From assembly GCF_002149925.1 (NCBI RefSeq), contig NZ_MSLT01000012.1, positions 496,001-560,000 of the forward strand: a stretch of DNA of 64,000 nt, written 5' to 3'. Shown one piece after another: positions 9,279 through 20,100 of the stretch (positions within the stretch are counted from its first letter, which is position 1; each line of letters opens with the position of its first letter). The notes beneath the pieces are model-generated. The model saw nothing but the letters and a program-made list of their open reading frames with translations, was not told where the DNA came from and did no database searches. Position numbers and translations under genes: made by a program. The DNA is from Thioflexithrix psekupsensis. Lineage in GTDB: Bacteria; Pseudomonadota; Gammaproteobacteria; Beggiatoales; Beggiatoaceae.

Positions 9279-9791
9279 GTGGTGGCGACTTCTTCCTTTC
9301 CTGATCCAGATTCAGCTCCTTCTGCTATGGAGAATGCTTGGGTGGAAAAGCGGCGATATTTTCGGCACGCCTCACAGATTGGTATTGAAGTGTGGCCACT
9401 GGACGGTTGTGAATTGCAGCGACAACGGCAACAGGTCTATAACGTGAGTTTAGGCGGTTTGGCGTTTCGCAGTTCCATCGCGTATCCGCCGGGTTATTTT
9501 GTCGGCTTACGTATTTTATTGATCGAATCTCCTTTTGAAATTCAAGCGCAGGTGACGTGGTGTCGGCCGCGGGCGTGTGGATTTGAAATGGGAGTGATAT
9601 TTTTAGATCAAGATGATATTTTCAGGGTGCGCATGGTGGAGCAGATTTGTCGCATCGAAGCCTATCGCGCCAAACAGCATGAGCTGGGACGCGATCTCAG
9701 CAGCGACGAAGCCGCACAAGAGTGGATTCAACTTTATGCCGCTCGTTTTCCGTTGTTGTCGGCGCGAGGGGGTGTGTCTGAAAATGGTTAG
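9279..9791 (+). CDS. PilZ domain protein (probable c-di-GMP receptor)
   Basis: The 170-residue cytoplasmic protein carries a single PilZ domain (about residues 24-130). Both c-di-GMP-binding signatures are visible: an arginine-rich RRYFRH box and the YNVSLGG (N/DxSxxGG) strand, followed by a beta-barrel pattern ending in GFEMGVIFLD. PilZ proteins couple c-di-GMP to motility, pili or polysaccharide. The GTG at 9279 is chosen from coupling to the upstream 60-residue gene; ATG 9327 just before the domain is an alternative. A strong terminator follows at 9853. Confidence 0.85.
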   Translation: MVATSSFPDPDSAPSAMENAWVEKRRYFRHASQIGIEVWPLDGCELQRQRQQVYNVSLGGLAFRSSIAYPPGYFVGLRILLIESPFEIQAQVTWCRPRACGFEMGVIFLDQDDIFRVRMVEQICRIEAYRAKQHELGRDLSSDEAAQEWIQLYAARFPLLSARGGVSENG

Positions 9792-9852
9792 AACAATTAA
9801 GACTTATTACCGCTTTAACGCAAAGATTTAAAAATGAAACATCAACCAAAAT

Positions 9853-9894
9853 AAAAGCCCAACATTCGATTTATCTGAGTGTTGGGCTTTTTTG
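9853..9894 (+). terminator. Rho-independent terminator after the PilZ gene
   Basis: AAAAGCCCAACA at 9853-9864 pairs with TGTTGGGCTTTT at 9880-9891 around a 15-base loop and runs into a T tract. It closes the rnpB/small gene/PilZ unit. Confidence 0.85.
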
Positions 9895-9971
9895 TGTTTG
9901 GTCTATTTGTTCGCTCTAAAAACCACCAAAAAACCATAAAAATAATTAATTATTATTCAGCCTAAAACTTT

Positions 9972-10001
9972 TTGGTCAAAACTCGTTTTGTTTCTTATAA
10001 T
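9972..10001 (+). promoter_or_regulatory. Probable sigma-70 promoter of glgP
   Basis: A perfect TATAAT at 9996-10001 lies 18 bases after a weak -35 box, TTGGTC at 9972-9977, and 42 bases before the glgP ATG. Confidence 0.5.
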
Positions 10002-10043
10002 GATTGCATTTTTACCCATTGATTAGGATGAGAGAGAAATATA

Positions 10044-12644
10044 ATGTCTGATTTGTTATTTAATCTGGCGGTGATTCCTGTTATTCCCGCCGAATTGCAA
10101 CGCTTAGAAGAATTGGCTAATGATCTGTGGTATGGTTGGAATCGACGCGCCAGATCGCTATTTGAACGCATTGATCCCGATTTATGGACGCAAATTGGAC
10201 ATAAACCGCGTTTATTTTTGCGCTGTGTGGCACAGGATAAATTGCAACATGCGGCCACTGATGATCCCGTATATCTTTCAGAATTACAACATGTTTTAGC
10301 CAGTTATGATGCGTATCATGCCGCGCCTGCTCCCCATTCTCCTCCTACCCATTCTTTAAAATCCGATGATTTAATTGCTTATTTCTGCGCAGAATATGGG
10401 TTGCATGAAAGTTTGCCGGTTTATTCGGGCGGCTTGGGTATTTTAGCAGGAGATCATTGCAAAACGGCCAGTGATTTACGTTTGCCATTTGTTGCGGTGG
10501 GATTGTTTTATCATCAGGGTTATTTTACTCAATTGATTGACCGCGAAGGCAATCAAATTGCGCGTCATAATGCAATTGATATTGATCATGTGCCGATTCA
10601 TCCCGTATTAGACGAAAATAATGAGCCATTATTCATTGCAGTAGAAATTGCAAATCGCTCTGTTCAGGTAAAAGCATGGCGCGTAAAAGTGGGTCGCATT
10701 CACTTATATTTATTAGATACCGATGTTGCGGGCAATTCCCCCGAAGATCGAGAAATTACTTATCAACTTTACGGCGGCGATTTACACACCCGAATTAAAC
10801 AAGAAATTGTGTTAGGTATTGGGGGGGTGCGTTTATTACGCCGTTTGCAATTAACGCCTAGCGTGTGGCATTTGAACGAAGGACATGCGGCGTTTTTAAT
10901 TTTAGAACGTTTGCGCGAATATGTGGAGCAAGGTTATCGCTATGAAACCGCATTGGAAGCGGTGGCTGCCAGCGCGGTGTTTACCACCCATACGCCTGTA
11001 CCAGCGGGTCATGATCATTTTCCACAAGAATTAGTGTTGCATTATCTCGGTCATTTCGCGCAACAATTAGGGCGTACGCCTGAATCTTTTTTAGCATTGG
11101 GACATGGTCACGATGGCAGTCCTGATTTTAATATGACCGCTTTGGCAATTAATGGCACTCGGCACGTGAATGGAGTCAGTCGCATTCACGGACAAGTGTC
11201 TTCAGAGATTTGTACCGCATTTTGGCCAGAGATTCCGCCACAAGAAAACCCTGTTGATTATGTCACCAATGCGGTTCATGTTTCCACTTTCTTAGCGCAA
11301 GAATGGAGCAATTTATTTGATGAATTATTGGGCGGAAATTGGCGCGATCAATTATGTCAACAATCATTATGGCAACAATTAGCCAATCAAGTTCCAGAAA
11401 AAGTATTTTGGAACACCAAGCAATCCATTAAATCACAAATGCTTAAAGTGATTCGTGCGGCTTTATTATCCCAATATTGTCATCAGCAATTAAGCCAATC
11501 TCATTTACAGCGCAAGTTAAAATATATTGATCCCGATAATCCTAATATCTTAACTATTGGTTTTGCGCGTCGTTTTGCCACTTATAAACGAGCTGCTTTA
11601 TTGTTTAATGATCTGAGCTGGTTGCGAGAATTGTTGAGTGATGAAGAACGTCCTGTGGTGTTTATTTTTATGGGTAAAGCACATCCGGCGGATCAACCCG
11701 GCCAAGCCTTATTAAAAAGCATTCATCAATTATCTGACGAACCTGAATTTGTCGGCAAAGTTTTATTATTACAAGGCTATGATTTAGCGGTGGCACGACG
11801 CTTATTATATGGGGTAGATGTGTGGTTAAATAATCCTGTTTATCCAATGGAAGCCAGCGGCACATCAGGCATGAAAGCAGCCATTAATGGTACGCTTAAT
11901 TTAAGCGTATTAGATGGTTGGTGGGCTGAAGGATACGATGGACAAAATGGTTGGGGAATCAAGCCCTCACCGTTTTCACAAGAACCCAGTCGTCGAGATC
12001 AAGATGATGCCCGCAGCTTATATGAAATTTTACAAGATGATGTGATTCCACTTTATTATCAACGCAATCAATATGGTTATTCACCGCAATGGATTCGTAG
12101 AGCAATTGCCTCAATGACCACGATATTGCCGCGTTTTAATAGCGTGCGTTTTTTAAATGATTATGTGGAGAAATTTTATCAACCTGCCAGTGAGAAAGGA
12201 CGCGCTTTTTTTGCGAATAGTTTGCAAGCCGCTGACGAATTAGCCCAATGGAAACGCCAAGTCAGAGAAGCCTGGCCGGGAGTGCAAGTGAAGTTGTTAA
12301 ATTTACCTAAAAATCCCCTTCATTATGGCGATTTATTAGAATTAGAAGTGACAGCGCAATTAAATGGATTATCGGCGGATATGATTTATGTGGAATTGCT
12401 GCTGACGCAAACGGTACACCATCCCGAAATCATGTTGTCTGATTCGCCCACGCCTGCGCAGACGCAAACCTATCGTTTTCTCCCAATGACAACCCAACCC
12501 AATGATAAACAAGTGATTTATCGTTTGAGTATTAAGCCTGCGTGGTGTGGCAATTTGACAGGACGGGTGCGATTTTTCCCGCATCATGCCTTATTGAGTC
12601 ATCGGCATGAAATGGGCATGATGCGCTGGGTGGGCGATTTTTAG
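10044..12644 (+). CDS. glgP: Alpha-glucan (glycogen) phosphorylase
   Basis: GlgP releases glucose-1-phosphate from alpha-1,4-glucans such as glycogen. The 866-residue protein belongs to the branch with an N-terminal DUF3417-type region (about residues 10-110, LANDLWYGWNRRA). The phosphorylase catalytic domain follows, with AEYGLHESLPVYSGGLG, HLNEGHAAF, FTTHTPVPAGHD and GFARRFATYKRA. The pyridoxal-phosphate lysine is in EASGTSGMKA, near residue 602-611. A C-terminal beta-rich extension covers about 720-866. The start has an AGAGAGA ribosome site. A phosphoglycerate mutase gene follows, which fits flow of stored glucan into glycolysis. Confidence 0.93.
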   Translation: MSDLLFNLAVIPVIPAELQRLEELANDLWYGWNRRARSLFERIDPDLWTQIGHKPRLFLRCVAQDKLQHAATDDPVYLSELQHVLASYDAYHAAPAPHSPPTHSLKSDDLIAYFCAEYGLHESLPVYSGGLGILAGDHCKTASDLRLPFVAVGLFYHQGYFTQLIDREGNQIARHNAIDIDHVPIHPVLDENNEPLFIAVEIANRSVQVKAWRVKVGRIHLYLLDTDVAGNSPEDREITYQLYGGDLHTRIKQEIVLGIGGVRLLRRLQLTPSVWHLNEGHAAFLILERLREYVEQGYRYETALEAVAASAVFTTHTPVPAGHDHFPQELVLHYLGHFAQQLGRTPESFLALGHGHDGSPDFNMTALAINGTRHVNGVSRIHGQVSSEICTAFWPEIPPQENPVDYVTNAVHVSTFLAQEWSNLFDELLGGNWRDQLCQQSLWQQLANQVPEKVFWNTKQSIKSQMLKVIRAALLSQYCHQQLSQSHLQRKLKYIDPDNPNILTIGFARRFATYKRAALLFNDLSWLRELLSDEERPVVFIFMGKAHPADQPGQALLKSIHQLSDEPEFVGKVLLLQGYDLAVARRLLYGVDVWLNNPVYPMEASGTSGMKAAINGTLNLSVLDGWWAEGYDGQNGWGIKPSPFSQEPSRRDQDDARSLYEILQDDVIPLYYQRNQYGYSPQWIRRAIASMTTILPRFNSVRFLNDYVEKFYQPASEKGRAFFANSLQAADELAQWKRQVREAWPGVQVKLLNLPKNPLHYGDLLELEVTAQLNGLSADMIYVELLLTQTVHHPEIMLSDSPTPAQTQTYRFLPMTTQPNDKQVIYRLSIKPAWCGNLTGRVRFFPHHALLSHRHEMGMMRWVGDF

Positions 12645-12653
12645 CCTTTCGGT

Positions 12654-12659
12654 TACAAT
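12654..12659 (+). promoter_or_regulatory. Possible -10 element of gpmA
   Basis: TACAAT lies 10 bases after the glgP stop and 33 bases before the chosen gpmA ATG. No convincing -35 box is seen, so gpmA may also be read from the glgP promoter. Confidence 0.3.
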
Positions 12660-12692
12660 AGCCCATTTGCCAAACATAAAGGAATTGATGTG

Positions 12693-13439
12693 ATGTATAA
12701 AATTGTTTTACTGAGACACGGCGAAAGCGTCTGGAATAAGGAAAATCGCTTCACAGGTTGGACGGATGTGGATTTGTCAGAAAAAGGTCTGGCCGAAGCC
12801 AAAGCCGCCGGCGAATTGTTGAAACAACAAGGATTTACTTTTGATGTCGCTTACACCTCAGTGCTAAAGCGTGCAATACGCACCTTGTGGTTGACGCTGG
12901 ACGAAATGGATTTGATGTGGATACCGGTTTATCGTCATTGGCGACTCAATGAACGCCATTATGGTGCATTACAAGGGCTGAATAAAGCCGAAACCGCCGC
13001 ACAACATGGTGAAGATCAAGTAAAAATCTGGCGACGCAGTTACGATATTCCGCCGCCGGCCTTGGCAGCCGATGATCCGCGTCATCCCGCACAAGATCGC
13101 CGCTACCACAATTTAAGCACGGATGAATTACCATTAACCGAGTGTTTAAAAGACACCGTGGCGCGTTTTTTGCCTTATTGGCACGAGACCATTGTGCCTG
13201 CGATCAAGCGCGGTGAGCGGGTATTGGTGGTGGCGCATGGAAATAGTTTACGCGCACTAATCAAATACTTAGATGATGTGTCAGAAACGGAAATTGTCGG
13301 CTTGAATATTCCTACTGCCATGCCTTTGGTGTACGAATTAGATGCGGATTGCCGACCGATTCGCCATTATTACTTGGGTGATGAAGCGGCGGTGGCCGCC
13401 GCGATGCAAGCGGTAGCCAATCAAGGAAAAGCGCGTTAA
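12693..13439 (+). CDS. gpmA: 2,3-bisphosphoglycerate-dependent phosphoglycerate mutase
   Basis: This glycolytic enzyme interconverts 3- and 2-phosphoglycerate. The phosphohistidine motif LLRHGES (His about residue 9), [15 protein letters not shown], the substrate motif [17 protein letters not shown] and the second catalytic histidine in [15 protein letters not shown] are all present. The C-terminus VANQGKAR is typical of dPGM. The ATG at 12693 is preferred over the adjacent GTG at 12690 because the AAGGA site at 12679-12683 is then 9 bases away. The length of 248 residues is normal. Confidence 0.95.
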   Translation: MYKIVLLRHGESVWNKENRFTGWTDVDLSEKGLAEAKAAGELLKQQGFTFDVAYTSVLKRAIRTLWLTLDEMDLMWIPVYRHWRLNERHYGALQGLNKAETAAQHGEDQVKIWRRSYDIPPPALAADDPRHPAQDRRYHNLSTDELPLTECLKDTVARFLPYWHETIVPAIKRGERVLVVAHGNSLRALIKYLDDVSETEIVGLNIPTAMPLVYELDADCRPIRHYYLGDEAAVAAAMQAVANQGKAR

Positions 13440-13460
13440 GAGCTTGTTTTTTTTCTGATT

Positions 13461-13651
13461 TACCAAAAAGATGTGATTCATAGAATCCTTATTTTGTCAG
13501 AATCAGAATTTACAGACACAAGAATTTTCAAAATTGACTCTTGCAAGTCGTTTATTTTCAATCGGTTTTTTATTCTTTAATTCTGAAAATCCTAAAATTC
13601 TGTAAATTCTGATTCTGACAGAAAAATTTTATGAATGACTTATTTTTTGTA
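13461..13651. mobile_element. MITE, full-length copy A (191 bp, TACC...GTA ends)
   Basis: The element begins TACCAAAAAGATG and ends in TTTTTTGTA. Nested inside are near-perfect 22-base inverted repeats beginning TGTCAGAATCAGAATTTACA (near 13495) and ending at 13620. The whole sequence is closely similar, in inverse orientation, to 58126-58317, which has proven element boundaries there. It has no coding capacity. The flanking dinucleotides are TT on both sides rather than TA, so the target duplication may have decayed. It fills the gap between gpmA and the next gene. Confidence 0.8.
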
Positions 13652-13715
13652 TTGTTTTAATAGAAATCTTCAGAATGTCCGTTTTGTAAAATTTATCCCA
13701 TTAACGGAGAAAAAT

Positions 13716-14333
13716 ATGGTTTTTAAATACGCATTCGGTACAGTATTAGGGGTGTTGCTGGCTTTTTCTTCGGTATCCGCGACGGAGTCTGATTCTGATT
13801 CGGTTGAAGAGGAAGAGCCGAAAAAACACTACCAATGGAACGATTTTAGCCTTTCTTATCCCGATTCAGGTTGGACTTTGGTGGAGCAGGGCGGCGATGA
13901 ACACAACATGAACATCAAACTGCATTCGGATCGACAACAACCATTGAGTTTAGTGCTGACACTTAAAACCGATATGCCTGCTAGAGATGAAGAGTATGAC
14001 GAAAATCCCACCATGACCAGTGTGGCTTTTGGCTTACCTATTGCGTTGAAACTGGCACAGAAGCAAGAAGAACGCATCACTGTCAGTTTTGCCCCCATGA
14101 ATTTCGTTGATTATTGGGATTTGACGGCGCGCTTCCAAATTATGGACTCCGACCAACGCCATTTTCACTTGGTGGAAGCGTTTCATTATTTTCCAGAAAC
14201 GGGAGAAAACTACGCCATATTGGGTGCAGTCTTAACTCGCGGAGAAGTCGGAGAAGTGGTTAAAGAAGCGGATTACTACAATCATATCTACCAAGTTTAT
14301 GATATTATTCAAAGCATTACAGTAACGCCGTAA
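13716..14333 (+). CDS. Exported protein of unknown function
   Basis: The 205-residue product starts with a signal peptide (MVFKYAFGTVLGVLLAFSS, cleavage probably after SVSA), then a short acidic serine/glutamate linker (about 25-38) and a compact domain. That domain contains WNDFSLSYPDSGWTLVEQ, which looks like the start of a PsbP/DUF1795-like fold, although this is a weak resemblance. The ATG at 13716 follows an ACGGAGA ribosome site. A longer reading from 13635 would begin inside the MITE and lose the signal peptide. No partner gene is adjacent; the neighbour on the right is convergent. Confidence 0.7.
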   Translation: MVFKYAFGTVLGVLLAFSSVSATESDSDSVEEEEPKKHYQWNDFSLSYPDSGWTLVEQGGDEHNMNIKLHSDRQQPLSLVLTLKTDMPARDEEYDENPTMTSVAFGLPIALKLAQKQEERITVSFAPMNFVDYWDLTARFQIMDSDQRHFHLVEAFHYFPETGENYAILGAVLTRGEVGEVVKEADYYNHIYQVYDIIQSITVTP

Positions 14334-14341
14334 TTTTTATT

Positions 14342-14384
14342 TTTCCACCGTCCCGATTGGTTTCACGTGGGGATGGTGGAAATA
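14342..14384. other. Hairpin between convergent genes
   Basis: TTTCCACCGTCCC pairs with GGGATGGTGGAAA with one G-T mismatch and an 18-base loop. It separates the exported-protein gene from the convergent opgC. There is no clear T tract on either strand, so terminator function is only probable. Confidence 0.4.
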
Positions 14385-14402
14385 CCGATTCGTTCAATTC
14401 CG

Positions 14403-15611
14403 TTAAAACGTGCCTAAACTTGCTGCCCGCTTATTTTTTTGATGCTGTTGGTGACGTTCATGCAGCCACGCCGGTAAACTTAAACTGGCGACAACCAACA
14501 GCGTCAAAGCCACCTGCCACTCATACGCCAAATCCAAACGCCCCCTAGACCACGCCGCAACGCCCATTCCCAACGGAGTCATGGCAAAGACAATAATAAC
14601 GTGCCACGCAAACACCGACAACGAATGTTGACCTAACCACGCCAACCACGATTGGGTTAAACACCGCGGGCAACGCGACCCTAAACGGGCAATTAAATAA
14701 ACCAATACCAAAAAGTTTAATAAGCGAATCGGCGTAATAAATTTAGTTTGACTTAAACTACGCAAATTAAGCGACAATACCCAATCGCGCCAATCAATAA
14801 TAATCGGCAATAACCAAATTTCAACATCAGCCCGTTGCAACCATTTGCCACTGGCATGAACAAAACCTAAAAACAAGAAAATCAACACGCATAATAACCA
14901 TAACCAAAAACGCGGCGGTAATGCCGATTGTTCGGGATAAATCACGCGCCAAGCCCCGGCCACCATTCCCATGACAAATAATAATTGCCACGCTAAAAAT
15001 TCAAAGCCCCACGTTTTTAATAACAATAAATCATTCGATAACCACCCCACCACCTGTTCACTGCGCAAACCCATCTGCACCGCAATCCAAAGCCCTACAC
15101 TGACAGACATCACCCATAACCATCGCTTTTTCACCAAGGCTTCAATAACCAATGGCATGGCCAGCAAAAATAAAGCATACATCGGCAAAATGTCTAAGTA
15201 AGAAGAATGAAATAATAAAGTCGCATATAAAAAAAACGTTAATTCAGGTGGCTGTTCAACGAAAACTCCCCAAAAAGGTTCTAACAAATCTTTCTCTCTC
15301 AACCAATCTTGAATCAACAAAACACAGACTAATAATAAAGCCACTAATAAAATATGTACTAAATAAATATCTCTGGCTCTAATAAACGCTTTTGACCACA
15401 AAAAACCACGACCCAATTGCGCATAATAACTGTAAACCAAGCCAGCCACCAACCCCGATAAAAATACAAATCCCTCGGCCGCACTGTAAAAACCAAACGG
15501 TTGATAAGTATAAAGCGATAACGGACTTCCTAAATGATTAATTGTAATCATTACCAACATCAAACCCCGTAGCGTATCCAAACGCGGATCGCGTACCAAT
15601 TTATTGATCAT
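14403..15611 (-). CDS. opgC: OpgC-family integral membrane acyl/succinyl transferase
   Basis: The 402-residue polytopic protein opens with RDPRLDTLRGLMLVMITINH, the OpgC family signature, and carries about ten hydrophobic segments. In alphaproteobacteria OpgC succinylates periplasmic glucans; that substrate is inference here because no opgG or opgH is in the window. The ATG at 15611 is preferred to a TTG at 15626. It is transcribed alone on the minus strand, divergent from the yhaO-like gene. Confidence 0.8.
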   Translation of the reverse strand: MINKLVRDPRLDTLRGLMLVMITINHLGSPLSLYTYQPFGFYSAAEGFVFLSGLVAGLVYSYYAQLGRGFLWSKAFIRARDIYLVHILLVALLLVCVLLIQDWLREKDLLEPFWGVFVEQPPELTFFLYATLLFHSSYLDILPMYALFLLAMPLVIEALVKKRWLWVMSVSVGLWIAVQMGLRSEQVVGWLSNDLLLLKTWGFEFLAWQLLFVMGMVAGAWRVIYPEQSALPPRFWLWLLCVLIFLFLGFVHASGKWLQRADVEIWLLPIIIDWRDWVLSLNLRSLSQTKFITPIRLLNFLVLVYLIARLGSRCPRCLTQSWLAWLGQHSLSVFAWHVIIVFAMTPLGMGVAAWSRGRLDLAYEWQVALTLLVVASLSLPAWLHERHQQHQKNKRAASLGTF

Positions 15612-15853
15612 TCCATTCCATCCCAAAGAAAAATATGAAGTAAAACGAGAGACTATTTTTATTATTATTGCGCGGTTATTCTATCGTGACACGATGATTT
15701 TTTAACCTCCATTCAGCGTTAAACGAAAGCCTGTGACTAAAAATCACTCTTTTTTACTAAAAATCAGAAAAAATGAAGCGATTGGTGATTGAATTAAAGC
15801 AAAACATAAGATAGTCTTAGCAAAGCGTCATTAAAATAAAAAGGTAATGTCTC

Positions 15854-17095
15854 ATGAAATTTATCCATGCCGCTGATATTCACTTAGACAGCCCATTGTG
15901 TGGATTAGCGCGTTATGAAGGCGCGCCGTTGGAACAAATGCAGACGGCGACCCGGCGGGCTTTTCTCAACTTGATTGATTTGGCTTGCCAAGAAGCCGTT
16001 GATTTTGTCCTTTTGGCTGGAGATTTATATGATGGTGATTGGAAAGATTATAATACGGGGCTATTTTTTCACCAACAAATGACCCGATTGCGCGCCGCTC
16101 ACATTCCTGTTTTTATTGTCTATGGCAATCACGATGCAGGAAATGTCATGACCCGTCAATTACAATTACCCGATAATGTCCGTGAATTCAGTCAACAACA
16201 CCCTGAAACTTTCCGTTTGGATAACCTTAAAGTTGCCCTGCATGGACAAAGTTTTCCTACCCGTGCGGTGAGTGAAGATTTAAGCGCGAATTATCCCAAA
16301 CCCATTACCGGTTATTACAACATCGGCCTACTTCACACTTCACTAGAAGGGCGAGAAGGCCACGCTTCCTACGCGCCATGCAGCGTCAAAGGGCTGCTCA
16401 GTCATGGTTACGACTACTGGGCATTAGGACATGTGCATCATCGAGAAATCGTTCACCAATCCCCTTACATCGTTTTTCCGGGCAACGTGCAAGGTCGTCA
16501 CGTGCGCGAAGCGGGCGCAAAAGGCTGCACATTGGTCACGGTACGCGATCACGTCACCGAATTGAAACATTGTCCCCTAGATGTTTTACGTTGGGACGTG
16601 TGTGAACTCGATATTACTCCGTTTAGCCAAGCCGAAGATTTAATACAAGACACCCGCGACCGCATGGCACAGCTATTACAACAAGCCCATGATCGCCCTT
16701 TGGCCGTGCGTTTAATTCTCACCGGAAGCAGCGACGTACACACTCAATTACACCGTCAACCCGAACGCTGGTTAAACGAACTCCGCGCCGCCGCCACCGA
16801 CGGCGGTTTAGGCCATTTGTGGATAGAAAAAATCCTATTGCAAAGCACACCACCGACCCCTTTAGAAGACTTTAATAGTGGCCCTTTGGGCGAATTAATG
16901 TCTACTTTACGTCGCTTACCGGTGGATCAAAACGAATTGGATTTACTGCGCGCCGAATTAAAACCACTCAAACAAGCCCTACCTGTCGAATTACGCAGCG
17001 ACAGCATTGATCCAGACAATCCAGAAACCATTCGCCACTTATTGGGCGGGGTTGAAGAATTTTTAATGGCACGATTACTGGCACAAAGTACTTAA
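15854..17095 (+). CDS. YhaO/SbcD-like metallophosphoesterase exonuclease
   Basis: The 413-residue protein is a Mre11/SbcD-type nuclease of the YhaO branch. The metal-binding motifs run in order: AADIHLDSP at the N-terminus, LLAGDLYD (about 54-61), VYGNHD (about 93-98), and later LLHTS and ALGHVHH. The C-terminal roughly 150 residues would contact the ATPase partner. The partner follows at 17101, five bases after the stop, making a two-gene DNA-end-processing unit. An AAAAAGGTAATG ribosome site precedes the ATG. Confidence 0.88.
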   Translation: MKFIHAADIHLDSPLCGLARYEGAPLEQMQTATRRAFLNLIDLACQEAVDFVLLAGDLYDGDWKDYNTGLFFHQQMTRLRAAHIPVFIVYGNHDAGNVMTRQLQLPDNVREFSQQHPETFRLDNLKVALHGQSFPTRAVSEDLSANYPKPITGYYNIGLLHTSLEGREGHASYAPCSVKGLLSHGYDYWALGHVHHREIVHQSPYIVFPGNVQGRHVREAGAKGCTLVTVRDHVTELKHCPLDVLRWDVCELDITPFSQAEDLIQDTRDRMAQLLQQAHDRPLAVRLILTGSSDVHTQLHRQPERWLNELRAAATDGGLGHLWIEKILLQSTPPTPLEDFNSGPLGELMSTLRRLPVDQNELDLLRAELKPLKQALPVELRSDSIDPDNPETIRHLLGGVEEFLMARLLAQST

Positions 17096-17100
17096 AGCGC

Positions 17101-20100
17101 ATGAAACTATTAACCTTAGAATTAACCGCATTTGGACTTTTTACCAATGCCACCCTAGATTTTACCGCGCCGGAACAAGGGTTGCACTTAATTTACGGTG
17201 CAAATGAAGCGGGTAAAAGTACCACAAGACGCGCCATTAATCACTTTTTATTTGGCATTCCAGAGCGCACCAACGACGCATTTTTGCATAACAATGATCA
17301 ATTGCGTATTGGTGCGCGTTTAAGCAAAGAAAATGGCCAGATTATTGAAGCATTTCGTCGTAAAGGGCGCAAAAATACCCTGATCAATACCCGTCACAAT
17401 ACGCCTTTAGATGAAACAGAATTTCATAGTTTTCTCAATGCCATCACTGAGAGCCGTTTTAGCACCTTATTCTGTTTTGATCATGAACAATTGAGACAAG
17501 GGGGCGATGCTTTATTAAATTCTGGTGGAGAGGTTGGCGAAAGTTTATTTAGTGCAGGCACAGGCAATGCACAATTGCACAAATTACTGTTAGAATTAGA
17601 CAAAGAAGCCACTGATTTATTTAATCCCAGAGCGCGATCCGATAAACCTAAATTAAATCAAAGCATTCGCATTTACAAAGAAGCCAGTAAACGAATTAAA
17701 GACTGTTCTTTATCAGCCAGCCGTTGGGTAGAGCAAGCGCGGGCATTAGACGCAGCACGTGAGCAACATCAGCATGTCACGCAGCAATTGCGTCAATTGC
17801 AAAAAGAACAGCAACATCTCACGCGCATTCAACGCACATTACCGTTATTAAAACGGCAAAAAATTTTAAAAGATACCCTGACGCAATTGGCACATGTGAT
17901 TCTTATTCCTGCCGACAGCCAAGCACGTCGTTTGCAAATTCTTGCCAATCTTAATACCGCTCAAGCTCAAGAACAACAAGCCCATTGCAATATTCAAGAA
18001 TTGCAACAAACTTTAGCGCAACTTTCTATTCCCCAATTATTATTGGCCGAAAAAAATACCCTGCATAATTTGGTAGAACGCTCAGGCAGTCATCAAAAAG
18101 CCGCACGCGATTTACCCGGTGTGCGTACTGAAATGCGCACGGTGCAAAATGATGCGGAAGTGCAATTGCGTTTAATTTATCCGCAATTTAATCTCACCGA
18201 AGTTTCCCAATTGCAATTAACCCAATTGCAACGCAATCAATTAGAACGTTTGGCTAATGAACAACCTGTGTTATTAGAAAAACAGGTGAATTTGCAAGAA
18301 CGTCTTAATAAAATTAATCAACAGTTAAAACAACAACAACAAATTTTAGCCCAATTACCCACTATTCCGCCATTAGAGGCATTAAAAGCCGCTTTAACTC
18401 ATGCCTTAAAACAAGGTGATTTAGAACAGCAAATGAATAAGGCAGAAAAAACGGTTAAATTATTAAAACAAGAAACCGATATTGCCTTAAAACAACTGGG
18501 ATTGTGGACAGGAACATTAGACGAATTGGATCAATTGGCTTTGCCTGCGGCCGAGCGAATTGAACAATTTGATCAGCGGTTTAAAGAATTAGAAACCGAT
18601 CAACGGCGCATTAAAGAACGCTTATTAGAAGCCCGCCGCCGCGCTGCCGAAGCCGAGCAGAAATTGGAAGCCCTGAATTATGCCGGTGCTGTCCCCACAG
18701 AGGACGATTTACACCACGCCCGCACCTTGCGTAATCAACAATGGCAAGGTATTAAACAAGGGGCTAATACGCCAGAATTACAACAACAATTTGAAGCGGC
18801 TCTGTTGCAAGCCGATGAAATTGCTGATCGTTTACGACGCGAAGCCCATCGCGTAGCCGAATATGCCAATCTTTTAGCCGAACGACACAGCACGCAACAA
18901 GAACATGAACAACACATTAAAAAATGGTACGCCGCCAATGACTTAGCGCATCAAGCACAACGCGATTGGTTGATGTGTTGGGAGGCGACGGGCATTCTCC
19001 CCGGTAGCCCCGCAGAAATGCGGGCGTGGTTGACTCGTTGTTTGCATTTACGCCAACTCAGCACGCAATTAAGAGAACAACAGCATATTTTTACAATTCA
19101 ACAGCAGTTAATGCAGAAAACCTGCGGAGAATTGACCCACGTTTTAGGCCATTTACCCCATCGTGTGATTCCGCTAACGCGCTTGAGTGATTTGGTAGAA
19201 CAAGCCCGTTCTAGCGTCGATTATTACGCCACTTTGCAGCGACAACATGATGATACGCATCGTCAAATCAATACCTTACACAATGAACAGCAAAATTTAG
19301 AAACCGCGTGTCAACAGATCGGCGAAGCCTTAAACGATTGGCAGCGGCAATGGACGCAAGCCTTGATTCCTTTACATTTAGCGTCAAATACGGATGTGGC
19401 AGGCGTACGCAGTGTTTTAAACATTTTAGATCAAGTGATGCACAAAATTGAACGCATTCACGGCTTGCGGCGACGCATTGAGCGCATGGAAGAAGATGCT
19501 AACGTGTTTCGTGCCGATGTGGTGCGTTTAACGACACAATTAGCCCCTGAATTGTTGGATTTACCCGTAGAAAATATTGTGGTGCATTTATCGGAGCGTT
19601 TAAGTGCCGCCGAAAGAGATGCCACCCGTCAAGAGCAATTACAACAGCGTTTAGAAAAAGAACAACGCACCTTTACCCAAGCCCAAACCCAATTACAACA
19701 AGCCCAAGCGCAATTACAAGTATTATTTCAACAAGCCTGTTGTGATAATGTGAATGATCTGGAATTAGCCGAACAGAAATCTGCTCATAAATATCAGGTG
19801 CAAAAAGAATTATTAGAACTGGAACAACAGTTATTAGAACAAGGGGAAGGTTTATCTTTATTAGAATTAGCCGAAGCGGCAAATGAAATTGATCCCGATC
19901 AATTACCCGATCAAATTCAGCAAAACCAAAATACTTTACAACAGCTAGAGCAAACCCGCTCAGAATTAGATCAGAAAATTGGCGAATTAAAAACCTTATT
20001 AGGACAAATGGACGGCAATGCCGAAGCCGCAAAAGCGGCCGATGAAGCACAATTCGCATTAGCCGAAATGCAGACATTAAGCGAGCGATATATGCAAATT

